Origin: Amphibalanus amphitrite
Taxonomy: Eukaryota; Arthropoda; Thecostraca; Balanomorpha; Balanidae
NCBI RefSeq assembly: GCF_019059575.1
Contig: NW_024882196.1
Coordinates: 124,001-188,000 of the forward strand
Direction: 5' to 3'
Length of the DNA stretch: 64,000 bases
Of the stretch, positions 1 through 12,900 are shown piece after piece. Every line of letters begins with the position of its first letter. The first letter of the stretch is position 1. The notes below the pieces were generated by a model that was not told where the DNA came from, searched no databases, and was given only the letters and a program-made list of their open reading frames with translations. Position numbers and translations under genes: made by a program.

Positions 1-1836
1 CTGGTCCTGACAGCGCACCACCAGCACCGAGCTATGCGCCGTTCCGCTGAGGAACATCTCCCGCACCGTCAGCATCAGACTCTCAGCGCTCTCTGTATGC
101 TTCACCAGAGTGCGGATGGCACCCAGGTCGGCGCTCTTGGCACTCGTCACAGTAAAATCAGTCACCAGCGAGGCGCGGTGGAACACGAACAGCTGGTCAG
201 GAAACGTCGAGGTGGCGCGGTGCGGCACTCGCGTGAAGAGCTCCATCAAAGGTGTCTCGGGCGCGTCGGCCGGCACCGTCATCACCAAGTAATCCACGTC
301 GCGCATGCGATCCAGCACGGCTGGCAGAAGGTCGATGGAGCGGCACGCATACTCATCACGGATACAGAACAGAGTCACGGCAGCGGCGTTCGGCTCGCCG
401 TGGTACTCTGGCACCGGGCGGGGTTCAGGAGTCGGCCCGGTGGCCGGCTCGGCACCGACGCCGGGGTGCACGCAGCTCACCTGACGTGTGACGGTGCCGT
501 CCGCGGACACGGGGAAGCCCCAGATCAGCTCGAGCACGGGCCGCGTGTCGTCCGGCTCTGTATCGTTGGGGATCGGCGCCTCGTCTACCTCGGGTAGGCC
601 GAACCCCGGCTCGAAGATCGCCGGACCCCACAGCTGTTCCAGCATCGGAACCTCTCGCTCGACGGGCGGCTCGTCGGTTGTCTCCGAGACGCCGACGATA
701 CTCCGGATCGAAGAGCCCGACGCGGCTGTGGCAACATCAGCAGAAGTTTCCCTTTTTGTGGCGGCTATTTGGCTGACTTTCGCATCGGCCCCAGTAGTAG
801 ACTGTTTCCCGTCGGCAGCTTCTTGATCAGTTTCAGCTCCAGTTTCCTTCTCTTCTCTGCCCTCATTTATGGATTTCGCTGAATCACTTGCCATTTGCTT
901 CTCAGAAAATTCACGAGAACGGAGAGCAGACGGACGTACGCCGAGCACCTCTTCACTAAGTTTCACCCTGAAGCCGGTCACATCGTCCGGGTCGGGCTTA
1001 CGCAGGCCATGAAAAGGTGCCAGCTCGAAATTGGCATTCAGTGTGTCCAGATCCACCTCAGTAGTCACACTCATCAGCCCCACAGCCAACTTGTCTACTT
1101 CAACCACCGCTGAGTAGGATGACTCGCGCTCGTCAGCAATCACCTCAGCCAGAAAATACTCTCCAAACTTCTCCTTAAGTCGCTCCTCGTCAACATCAAA
1201 CATGGGTCGCAGATCGTCGTGGTCCTCGAGCCGCGCCGGTCTGGTGGCGAGGCGCGGAACGAAGCGGCGTCGGTCAGCTTCCAGCACTAGCTCCGGGTTA
1301 TTCAGCGACGATATCGGTCGAAAACCGATCTCCTCAAGCCCGTGCACATCGCTCAGCTGACAGCGTGCCACGTGAAAGACACGCTCCAGGTCTGGCACGG
1401 AGGCAAATAGCCACGTGAGGAGGGCCATCTCCACGTGCTCGAGGGCCGGCCGGGCGCACACCAGTCGCGTCTGGAACAGGACCGTGGCGATGCTGAGCGG
1501 CGCCGGGCCGAGCAGCGGCGAGCAGTTGCGCAGCCAGCCGCGCCACGGTTTGCCGCGCAGCAGCGTCTCGGTGGGCTGGCCGTCGAACACGGCGAACCCC
1601 TGCACGGCGCCCAACTCGTCGACGGCCACCAGCGAGAGAGCCGCGTGCTCCAGCAGCGGCTCCAGCTTGGAGAAGCCGTAGATGTTCTGAGCCCACTTCT
1701 CGTCCCACTCGAGGCTCTCGATGCTGGAGCGGTCGGCGCGACCGGCGCGACGCACCGCGAGCCGCGGCGTCGGCGAGCTGCCGTCGGAGCCGGCAGCCGC
1801 CAGCGCGATGTGGCGCTTCATGCCGGCACTCGCCAT
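1..1836 (-). CDS. CFAP61: CFAP61, cilia- and flagella-associated protein 61 (5' part)
   Basis: CFAP61 belongs to the calmodulin- and radial-spoke-associated complex of motile axonemes (family knowledge). From the ATG at 1836 the minus strand is open for exactly 612 codons and runs off the window, so only the N-terminal part is present. It opens with a GNAT-like region. The diagnostic block is ARLEDHDDLRPMF, then FGEYFLAEVI, then FELAPFHGLRKPDPDD (about residues 205-280), which closely resembles vertebrate CFAP61. A low-complexity acidic stretch (about 295-390) follows, then CIRDEYACRSIDLLP and QLFVFHRASL, also matching the family in order. No intron is needed. A GTGAGC inside the frame near 480 could be a donor, but the frame stays open and homologous beyond it. 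The start is chosen because it is the first Met in the frame. Confidence 0.9.
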   Translation of the reverse strand, partial: MASAGMKRHIALAAAGSDGSSPTPRLAVRRAGRADRSSIESLEWDEKWAQNIYGFSKLEPLLEHAALSLVAVDELGAVQGFAVFDGQPTETLLRGKPWRGWLRNCSPLLGPAPLSIATVLFQTRLVCARPALEHVEMALLTWLFASVPDLERVFHVARCQLSDVHGLEEIGFRPISSLNNPELVLEADRRRFVPRLATRPARLEDHDDLRPMFDVDEERLKEKFGEYFLAEVIADERESSYSAVVEVDKLAVGLMSVTTEVDLDTLNANFELAPFHGLRKPDPDDVTGFRVKLSEEVLGVRPSALRSREFSEKQMASDSAKSINEGREEKETGAETDQEAADGKQSTTGADAKVSQIAATKRETSADVATAASGSSIRSIVGVSETTDEPPVEREVPMLEQLWGPAIFEPGFGLPEVDEAPIPNDTEPDDTRPVLELIWGFPVSADGTVTRQVSCVHPGVGAEPATGPTPEPRPVPEYHGEPNAAAVTLFCIRDEYACRSIDLLPAVLDRMRDVDYLVMTVPADAPETPLMELFTRVPHRATSTFPDQLFVFHRASLVTDFTVTSAKSADLGAIRTLVKHTESAESLMLTVREMFLSGTAHSSVLVVRCQDQ

Positions 1837-3965
1837 GGCGGCAGATGGCGCTGGATGTAAACACCGTCTGAGAATGGAAATGGGCGAGCCCTGAGGCCAC
1901 TGAGATTAAGTGATCACATTATCAAATTAAAAGCTGCTGCTATAGCTACATAAGACTTAATTATTGAATGAGACCGAGAGAATAAAAATGATCAAAGCGC
2001 TCAAATCCTTGCTCAAAGCGGACATAAATTCAAGGGTTCGTTCGCAGGAAAAAGGGCACTTAATCACGCGGCAAATTGCCTAACTGGTCCACTGGCAAAG
2101 AGATCCCATAATAAGCACATGCAAAGGCCACTAGACGCACCCAGGACATTTCATCTCAATCCACGCATCGAATTATGTTGCACGAGATCCGCCTTCAGGG
2201 CATACCGAGACACACAACAGTTTAACCATATGTAACTGTATTTAACTGATACAACTCAGAGAACACCTGATTAAACGCAATGAAAAGCAAGGGAACTTCC
2301 CTCGTCTAGCGCCTAAGGACTAACCTGGCAAAGCCGGCAAGAAGTGTAAATACTACGCATCTAATAGGATAAACATGTAAACATATATCCACAGCCGAAC
2401 GACCAAGACGCCCCCTAATTCGTACAATGGGGCAACGTGGGTATTAACTAGTTCCTACATCTACAATAGGGCTGGTATCGTCACCCAGAAGCGGCGCCTC
2501 GTAACTTGGGCGCAAATGTACATTGGGATAAGCATGCGTACATACATTCGATTATCCATTAATGCCACGCAATTACATTGAAGATCATATTGCATGAAGC
2601 CATTGACTGCGATACTGCGGGCGAAACTTATAACACATGGAGCAGCGACAACCCAATCACTGGAGTAGTTAAATAGAGGTGAAATGAGCTAATTCAACAT
2701 ATCGGGCACCACAAACAAAACTACTGTTGAGACATACGAATCAGATCGGTGCACAAAGACATGGGGACAATAACACAAACGGCAGGTGCTTAATGATTTG
2801 GCGTAAACCACCGGACAACCTGACAAACTAGCATTACGTCGACAAAAACTCGGCAATGTCTACCTGAATTGTGGTGAAAATTACATTGACGACGGAATCA
2901 TGTCACAAACAAAACGGTCTCACTGCCGGCAAAACCACACAATAGCGGAAGATAAGAGGAAAGTCGTGTTTACATCCGATATTGAATTTGTGACATGTCT
3001 CATCCACAAAAGGTTAGCCGGATATCTAAGGGATTGCGAGGACACTGTATATCTGAATGAAGGCGTCAGCGACACCTCGCCTCCACTCACGAGAGTGGGT
3101 CGGACTACTACAAGCATTGGTAACCACTCTCGACTAATTGCTTACTGGATAGCGCTTCCCTACCGATCACTCAATATACAAACACGCGACACGGTCTCAA
3201 TGCGAAGCAACGGTCACAGTATGATTTGATTCTAGTCCAGTCAGGGTCCCAGCGGGGTTGGACTTCTCCCCACACAGACCAGGCCATTACGCATCGCTTG
3301 CAGCCAGGAGTAGCGAAAAATCAGCCACGCAACATAGGCAGTGGAAATGAGGGAAACACGACAAAATAATCGCACAAGAGCGCTCAAGCGTTGTTCCAAC
3401 CACTTACACAGCATTCGGTGGTATAGTTGATAGCGTGCGCTCCTAAACTGTCTGATCATGCTAACCAGATCAGCTAATCTACTCATTTGGCTATTGCAAT
3501 CCGACTCACTAAGAAACTGTGTCTACAACGGAAGCATTGACATCTTCGACGGCAATGAAGAAATTAGTATGCTTTGGCGTGTGATAAGGTATCACAATTG
3601 CTCGCATGCTTTCATACAACAGAAAGGAACGATAAATCATTGCACACAAGCGAAGGAGCTCAAAGTACACATACGCTGTACCATCAATCACCTCTCACAC
3701 TGTTTGTTAACGCATTCACGTCTCAAAACTCTTGCTTTTACACAATACCATTTCATCATTCATCCATCAAGCAATCCAGTCGCTCATCCCACGTCCTCAA
3801 GACTGTCCTCACAGCGAGTACCTCTCCTCTTGAAGCCAGAGTCCTCCCTCTGCCCCTTTCCTCAAATCACCTGGATCCTCGCGGTTCCTTCCCATGTCAT
3901 GAAAGATACTCAGTGTCCTCAGTCCTCACTGTCCTCACCGTGTCCTCAATGTGTCCTCACTGTCC
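1837..3965. other. intergenic, no gene seen
   Basis: Between the divergent-side start of CFAP61 and the 3' end of LMBRD1. Composition is mixed and moderately AT-rich. The frames present are short, lack recognisable domains and lack plausible splice sites. No repeat structure is visible apart from the TCCTCA-rich end near 3800-3970. The CFAP61 promoter should lie just above 1836, but no TATA box was recognised. Confidence 0.5.
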
Positions 3966-3972
3966 TCAGGCG
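3905..3972 (-). repeat. TGAGGACA degenerate tandem repeat at the LMBRD1 stop codon
   Basis: On the minus strand about six imperfect copies of TGAGGACA follow one another directly downstream of the LMBRD1 coding end. The first copy supplies the TGA stop codon. More scattered GTCCTC words continue back to about 3795. It would form the first part of the 3' UTR. Confidence 0.7.
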
Positions 3973-6900
3973 TCGACATTGTCCAGCAGTCTGTCCTCCT
4001 CAGTGGGAAGTCCAGCCCCCTGTCTGGGACGGCGACGGTAGAGGGCGATAAAGAAGCCCATCACCACCGACTGGAACGGAACGAGCGGACATGTCAGAGC
4101 GGAGACAATAAGAAGAAAGAGAACGCATAGGGCTGGTAGAAGAAAATAGAGACAAGGAGAATTGAGAAGAGTAGGAGAAGAAATGAGGAAGAAGGAACGG
4201 TGACAGTGGAGGAGTAAGAAAAATAAAATAAGGAAGAACATAAAAAGGAGAAAGGAAGGGAAAGGGAGAAAGAGAGAGCAAGGAGTGTATGGATAAAACG
4301 AGCCCCGATTCAACTCCGTAAACCGCACAGTCAGCAGTGAGAGGCTAATGTGAATGCGAAGCAGCTGACATGTTAAATGTGATAATTCAGCACCGTTCTG
4401 TGGGTGACTGGCACGGAAACCAAATAATCCTTACACAAAACCAGTGCAAAATGATTTACAGGCTAATGCATACTGAGCAGATCATAGCAAAAATTCAACA
4501 ATGAGTATGAATCACCACAAAACGAGGCGAGCACATACGTCGTGTTGTGTGATAAGCAGCTACGCGACTTTAGCAATAAAATGAGCGATACAGAAACTGT
4601 CAACGATTTTCACAAAGCAAGACTAACCAGTAACCACCATTTCGATTCTACCCGTCCTTACCAGGAGGAAGAGCCAGGTGGCCCAGTAGAAGACGGCTCC
4701 GAAGATCCAGGCCTTGTAGGAGAAGCGCAGCAGCAGTAGGGCCATTCGGCTGAGAACACACTCGCCGGCCGGCGCGCTGGCAGTGCATGGCAGAACCTGG
4801 GGAGGGGGTAGATAAATGAGAATATTACCCCGTGACCAGTCAAATAATGGGTGTAATACGGGCAGTGCATCAGTAAGGGAAACTTTATCGTGCAGAGGTG
4901 GTAAAACAAATTTTCTATCACAAGACGGGTATGTATTAAGCCGCCAAAGGCTAACCAATAACCCCCTCGCCACCATCATTCCTCACAAGCTCTCCAAATC
5001 CGCTACAGAGTCTACACCTTCCCCCATGACAGAGCCCCCGCGCTCCCCGGTTCTATCGCCCCATTTATCAACTTTCCTCCCCCGCTCCCGCCCGTCCCGA
5101 CCGTTGCACGGACCCACCTCTCGTTTCACGCTGTTGTCCGGCTGTACTTCGTCCTTGATGTAGTGCTGGTCGCCGTACATGGTGTACTGGGGCGCGATCG
5201 AGAGCAGCAGCACATTCAGGGCTAGCAGCACGTACACCAGGCTCAGCACCAGCAGGATCAGACCGTGCGCCGGCGTGCGGCCCGGGCGAATCGAGTACAG
5301 CTATTGGGACAGCGAGGGGGAGGGGTCACTCGGGAAAATATTGCTGTAGATATCAAGCTATTCATTCAGGTTTATCAATTCTATGTTATCAATTCAGCTT
5401 AGTGACTAGGCTTCAGTTCCAATTTCGTGATTCACAAACCTGTCCAGTCTAACAGCTCCTACCTTGCACATTTTCATCAATGATCTGTCACACTGTCACA
5501 CCAGCGTATCTATTCTGAAGGCCTCATTTTACGCTCAATTTGACGTCGACTATACGGAATTATGCTTTCATTGACGTCCTATACTCACCTTAACGGCAAA
5601 CACGCGCACGCCGATATCCTGGATGCAGCTGACAGTGGCGCCGACCAGGGTGAAGATCAGCACCAGGTAGAGGATGTAGTCGAGCGGGTACAGTCGGTCC
5701 GACTCCGAGAGAAGCCAGTCCATCGGGTTGGGCAGCTGGCGCTCCGGCAGGATGTACCCCGTCTTCATACCCAGCGAGTGCAGCGCCTTGTCGATGCTGA
5801 GGGGAGGGAGGGCGAGTGTCAAGTGACTAAGGTTTGATTGCCCGATTTGAGAAAAATGAGGTTTGAAGAAAAAACTAGCAATTGATAACGATTTAAGAGC
5901 AAGTGCAATTCAAGTTCGTAGCGTTAATGAAAGAGATGAGCATAATTTGCAAATAATCTTAGCAAGACCTAAGAAATCTAGAGCTACATGTTTCAATACA
6001 CAACAGCGATATAACATCCTACAACATCTCCAGTCGCTCCGTTAATCCTTCTAATCTCTGCCTCCCAGCGGCTCTAACGCACTCACTTGCTGAGCAGCAG
6101 GGCGGTGAAGGTGACGGCACCAGTCACCAGGACGGTGATACCCAGAACCACCTCGAAAGGACGGAAGAAGCCACTGCACCTGACGCAGACAACGCGTTGG
6201 GTGAGAGCGAGTGGACGGACGATAGGTAAGTCACAATCAGTCAACAATCAATCATAGTAAAACGGGTAGATATATAGGCAAGTATGTGGCAGGTACAAAT
6301 GACACTGAATGCAGAATGTCTTTACGACTACAATAATCGAGGCTTTTAGGACGACATGATTACAATGCATTCCAGTCATTTATGCGCTCACGTGACACAT
6401 TGGTGAGCTCACGTGACACACAGCACGCCACCAAAAGTCGGTCAAAGAACCCATGAAGTCGGGAAGGCGGTCAGTAACACGAGATTAGTGGATAAGAACG
6501 ATCAGACAAACATTGAGATAAGTTACGACAAAACGATATGCCCGAAAAACATCCAGCGGAGACGACGATCATTCTGTTTATGAAAACCCGAGTGTCGTTC
6601 AGCTTTCAAACGCTTTTTTATCGTATGCTGACTAAGACAAGGAAGAGAGCGAATTCAAAAAGACGACAAGGAGAAACGTACGGTTAGTAATAATAAAACC
6701 ACATCATTATAAATATAAATAAACATGTCATTAATCTATAAATAAAATCGAGCATCCCGATCAAAACGAGTACCAATCGAGGACGCGTGGTTGTTTGCTA
6801 GGTCATGAGGCAAGACAGCGATGAGCGAGGCCACACTACCGACAACGGACCATCATTCACACCAGCCTCCCTTCCACTCTGTCCGGACCCCTACCTGTTC

Positions 6901-9900
6901 ATCCAGTTGCCGACTGCCTCGTTAAGCTCGGTCTCGCGGCGTCCGAGCACCGCTTCTTCCCGCTCCAGAGAGTTCAGTCGGTCCACCTGCCACGACGGGA
7001 ACGTCGAGTAGTTGGCCTGCAGCGCGGAGGTCAGGTCAGGTCAGGTCAGATCAGATCAGAGCAGTATTCGTTGATGTCAGTAAGGTCAAACTAGATCCTG
7101 CCACGACGGAACCGTCGAGTAGTTGGCCTGCAGCGCGGATGTCAGGTCAGGTCAGATCAGCGCTCGGGGAGCTTAGGCAAGGTCAGACTAGGTCCTGACA
7201 CGACGGAAGCGTCGAGGAGTTGGCCTGGAGGAAAGGTCAGTCCAGGTCAGGTCAGAGCTCAGTGAACCAAAGCCAGGTTAGGACGGCACCCAGTGAATCA
7301 GTTCCGGTCATATCGCGAAAGAAAACGCAAGGCAGGTTGGCCTGCCCGGCTAAGCGAGCGCCCGTGAAAACATATTACAACGAGAAATTCGAGCATCAAT
7401 GGATCTGACAGTCAAGTCAGCGCAGGTAAGGTCAGATCAAGACCCGGAAACTTTCGACGAAGTTCTATTTCCGTCCAGTTAAATTTCACGCGCCGGTGAT
7501 CTACAGCGTATGACGTCACACACGGCCGGCGCGCGTCTGTGATTTGTCCAATGACGACACAACAACCATCCCTGGGCCGCAAGCACGTGTGGACGTGTGA
7601 AACAGGGCAGTGTTGTAGACAGAAGAGATGACGAAACCGGGCCAACGCACTCACGGTGCGAAGATGAGTCACATTCCAACACTGCGCGCGCGTGCGAGGG
7701 GATAACGATAATATGGCTGTGTGGGAAATGGCGGGAGACTGAGAACAGGGTCAATTGATAAACACACTGAAAAATAGTGTCAGGTGCTGAGCATATGAAT
7801 GGTACCGTCACCGCGACCGCACGGGACCGGGAGGAGGATGTAGAGGCCATACAAGTGCTGTAGAGGACGCGGGTAAGTCGCTAGTAGCTATGCCAATGTA
7901 AGTAAGTAATGATGGCCTGCGCGTTATGTAATCATTGAAACTCAATAACAGGGGAGCCGGTGTCTGTCAGAACCTGAAACCTGCATATATCATATATCAG
8001 TGATGGCAGCGATGGGTAATTTCCGCTAGCGATAAAACACGCACAATCTCAGACGTCCCCCCCCCCCCTACTCAAGCGCAACAGCACAACCACTCCTTGC
8101 GTAGTCTCGCTGCGCGCAACTACCAATTCACCAATGCGGTGCACAGTGGCGGCAAAAAGTGTGGCCTTGACGGACATCTGAGTGTGGCTGGCGACAGCGG
8201 ACTGAGATCGGTGGGCGACAGCGGACTGAGAATCCGTAGAAACCAAACAAATGTCATCTGGAATTCAAAATACAGAGTGGAGTCAGAACTCTGCGGTCAC
8301 CCAAAAAACTTCACCTCATTCAGTACAACTGTCGGGGCTACAAACCCGATGATGAGTTTACGAACTCACTACTAGTCCATGCTGACATCATTCTTCTGAA
8401 TGAGACATGGACATTGAAAACAAGCCAAGAATCCGACCTGAGAAGAGACGGGTACACAACGATCGCTACAAGCTACGACGCGTACTATGACTATGCATCG
8501 ATAGATAAAACCGGCGTGAGAGGACACGGTGGAGTTGCCATCCTAGCGAAAGAAGAGTTGAATCTATTATCTATTGGCGATACAGGCAGCACAAGAATAG
8601 TAGCCGCAGTCCTACACGGCTTCCTCCCCGAAATTCTCATCGTAGCTGTATATTTGCCAACCGGAACAACTACAGAGAAAGTCGTAGAGTACCAAGAAAC
8701 AATAGACAGGATCAGTGCAATTATAGACAAGCATAGTACAAATAGAATGGTAATAATTGGAGGCGACCTCAATGTTGACCTACGAAAAGACACCCACTAC
8801 AACAAAAAGTATACCTCAGCCCTCATCGATGATCATGACCTTATGATCCCGGTGGAGACGCAACTGGATGAGCTTTGCTCTTTTTATACCCAAGATACGA
8901 CGCCAGTATCGTTACTTGACTATTTTCTTGTTGACTCTGCTCATGGATACTTAGTTAAAGAGTATGAAATATCTGATAGAAGCGCATTGAATAGATCGGA
9001 CCATGAACCGGTTCAATTAGTAATCTCAGCTATTCTACTGAAAACTGCTCGTGGGCGAGGTACATCAAAAAATGCAAAGATAAACTGGGAAAAGGCAAGA
9101 AGAGAAGGGACTACGGAACAATATCAAAGAAAGCTGGATGATCTCTTAGAAGATATCACCAGTGTTGCAGAATTAAATGAAGCCTTCAATAGAGCATCAC
9201 AAGTGCTCCCGAAAAAACGCAAGAAAAACAAAGCTAGTAACTGGTGGAATCATGAACTCACAGAGCATAGGAAAAAATGTCTCAAGGCTAAAGCAATGTG
9301 GAAATCAGCTCCCGAGTGTGAGAAAAAGAAAGCTGAGCAAATATTTCGAGAACACAAAAGACACTATATAAACGCACAGAGAGCACATCAATTGACAAGG
9401 AAGCAAGCAGAAGACACAGAAAGGGAATTTGAATGTAAAAACTTGTCAAATAAATACTTTCTGGCAATGCGACAGCATAGAACAAGCACATCAATTCCAA
9501 GAATCGTGGATGATGGTACAGAGATATTAGAACCTGATGAGATTGCACATAATTTTTTGACTCATTTTGTCCACACAGGTAAACCGATCAAATCCAGTGC
9601 CTTCAATGAAAAGTGGAGAGAGGCAGTAGATGCAGCAGTAGAAAACATATGCAATAGATATGAAGCTGATTTTGATAGTCTCGACCAATTGGACCCGATT
9701 GACGAAAGCGAGATTGATGAAGCTATATACCATCTAAAGAATAGAAAAGCTCCAGGATTCGACGAAATAACTGCAGAACATTTGAAAGAAGCAAAAGGAA
9801 TAGCAAACGCAACAATAGCAGGTATTATGCAAGAAATCATTAATACTGGCAAAATCCCAGATAACTTCAAGTTTGGATTAGTTACCCCGGTCTTTAAAGG

Positions 9901-12900
9901 ACATGGAACCGATCCTTCTAAGACTGATAACTATAGGGACATATCTGTCCTTACCACCCTCTGTAAAGTTTTTGAGATACTGATCGTGAAACGACTTCAC
10001 CCAAAGATGGTCGAGGCTGGTATCTACTCAGAACTACAGTTTGCGTATCAAAAAAGTAGAGGGACACTCCAAGCAAACTTTGTTCTCCAAGAAGTCATAT
10101 CAGCTAATAGAGACATTGGGAAAACGACCTATGTTGCATTTCTCGACGTACGCAAGTGTTTTAACTCTATTTGGCACAACGGGGTAATCTACAAGCTCAT
10201 ATGCGCCAACATGCCACCAAGGTTGATCGTCATTTTGCGCAACTTGTATCGAGAGTTTTATGTCAAAGTGAAAGTTGGAGGAACTGTATCCACCGATGGT
10301 CGCATAGAGCAAGGGCTCAAACAGGGAGGCGTCTTATCATCGAGCATGCTGATCCTATTTATGGAAGACAAGATACGCATGCTGCTGGAATCACATAAGG
10401 GAGCCAAGATAGGGTGTAAACAAGTACCAGTTATCGCTTACGCCGATGATGAAGTACTCATAAGCACAGATCCAAACGAACTCCAAGAAATGCTTGATAT
10501 CGCTTACAACCATAGTTGCTTGTGGCGTTATAGATATAACGTATCAAAAACCAAAATAATGGTCTTTGGCAGGACAGCTCCGGTACAGTGGACGCTTGGC
10601 ACTGAATCAATAGAGCAAACTGATGAATACACCCACCTAGGAATCATTATGACAACCAGAAGTCCAGCAAAGAGAAGGATAGAAGAATGCATGAAGAAAG
10701 CAAGAAGAACATTTTTTGCTAAGTGTAAGAAAGGAATCAACCTCAAAATGGACAATCCGATGTCACACTATACAACGTGGAGAATATATGCTGAACCGGT
10801 TCTAATTTACAGCCTAGCAGTTACATCCCTTTCACCAACAGATATCATGTACTTAGAAGGAATGCTCATGCGCATTTACCGTCTCATCCAAGGTTTACCA
10901 ACCAAAACGCAAAAAATGGTGACATATGTGATGTTGGGTGCACCGACATGCACAAGCCTCGTAATGAGAACCGCACTCCAATTCATAGGTTTCCTTCTGA
11001 GAGCTGCGAAGGAACACACTCTAACCAGATATATCATCACCCATGGAGCAGTCAATGCTGATCGAACCACGAGTCTTGTGCGCCAATGGGACACATTGCT
11101 CCAACATCTGAACTTACCAAGCCTCTCTATTCTGGCTAATCAAAAAATAGACCAACCGCGGACAGCATGGAACAAGTTAGCATCTGCATCAGTGGATCAA
11201 AGTATGACAAAAATCATCAGGAACACAGCAGAGAATATGACAAGTTTGTTTTGGCTTTCGCTACTGCCACAAACCGAAAAGTACGAGGCGCCGAAAACAT
11301 TTTGGCCAGCAAGCAAGTACAGCGCAATTACCAGACAAGCGACACTAACCAAAATTGTCCTACTAACGGGCCACTCTTTGGTGGCCACAAGCATGGTTAG
11401 AAGGCACAAAGAAACTGTTGTCTGTCCATTATGTCGCAATGCCATTGAAACTCTGGAACACATGCTCTTTGAATGTGACAAACTGAAAGACGATAGAGTA
11501 GCTGCTCAAAAAATATACGAAACTATCTTGAACAGAACGCTACCAGCAGCAGAACTTATCATCATCGCCGATAAGCCACAAAGCTTGATCATCCATTACA
11601 TCTACCAAGCCCGTGTGCGCAAGGAACTCACTGAGAATATAACCAAGAAGAGTAACTGTTAAAGAGTCCTCCCAACTATGATGTCCTGAAAATTTATATC
11701 ATCCACACAGCTAACATAATTGGAAGACGATCAGAAATGATCCTGCATCTACTAGATGGAGTCGACGAAATAAGTCTAAGGTGGGCTGTGTACCGACCGG
11801 CCGGACTGACGGTAACGGAACACTGTAAACAGTGATGTGGTGCCCACAGAAACGGCCGCACAGATGCTCCGATGAATGGCGGTTCAACTCAGCGACGCGT
11901 GTGGTACGAAGGTTTCATAGTTGTGGTACTTGAGCATGGTCTGATTTTATGGTCATACATACGCGGCAACCACGCAGAAATACAACAATGGACCTAATTA
12001 CTTGTAATCGGACCGTCAACATTCTACAACCTTTACGCCACCCGCAATGAGCTTCCTCCCCTCCCCAGTCTTCCAACCATTCTCCCAGTCACTCCTCTTC
12101 CTCACCTGGTCCCTGAGCGTGTTAATCTGGAGCTGGAGACGGCGGCGTTCCTGACGCACATCCTCGCGCTGCTCCTGGACGCTCTCCTGACCGCGCAGGA
12201 GGCGAATAGGCCACAGAGACAGGCCGAGGCCGGTGTACCCCACCACGGCGCACATACCGACCAGGCTGAGAGAGTAGAGCAGGATCGAGATGACGTCCTC
12301 GCCCGCTGTCAACGGAGCTTAGAGTTAGACAATTGTGTGGAGGCAGAACAGGGGGGAAATTACTGGCGCCGGGGTGAAATGAATTGTCTTGGCAGAAACG
12401 TGAGCACAAGCACCACAATGATGAGCGATTGAAACGGTTATCGTAGTTTTTCAGCTCACATGACTCGTCAGAATTTAGATTGTCCATATTACTCTCACAA
12501 GACGGCCACAACATTAGTTATAACTTAGCTACTGACTGTCACTGATTATCGTTAAAAACATGTGGTAGCATTACGTAACGACTGGCATCTCATGTAAAAA
12601 CTCCTACGATCTGCACCACGCCAATTGATTAAAAACCCAAATATACTCGTACACCATACAAACACCCGCAACCCGGCTCAACCTACATTCGGTCTCCAAC
12701 TCCTCGACGAGAAACTCGAACTTGTGCCAGGCGGTGGAGTTGACCGGGGGCGGCGGCGCAAACGGTACCAGCAGTCCGAGCGCCACCAGCACAAAGAACA
12801 GCACCACGAACAGCATCGAGTACTTGACAGCGGTGCGCGCGCGCTGGCGAGCCGTCAGCTCCGGCCGGCCCCTCCTGGCAGACGCGGAGAGAGGGGAGGG

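Noticed and set aside
1334..1900. 188-codon minus-strand frame and plus-strand frames over CFAP61
   Set aside because: Other-frame shadows of the CFAP61 coding sequence, which itself runs out of the window.
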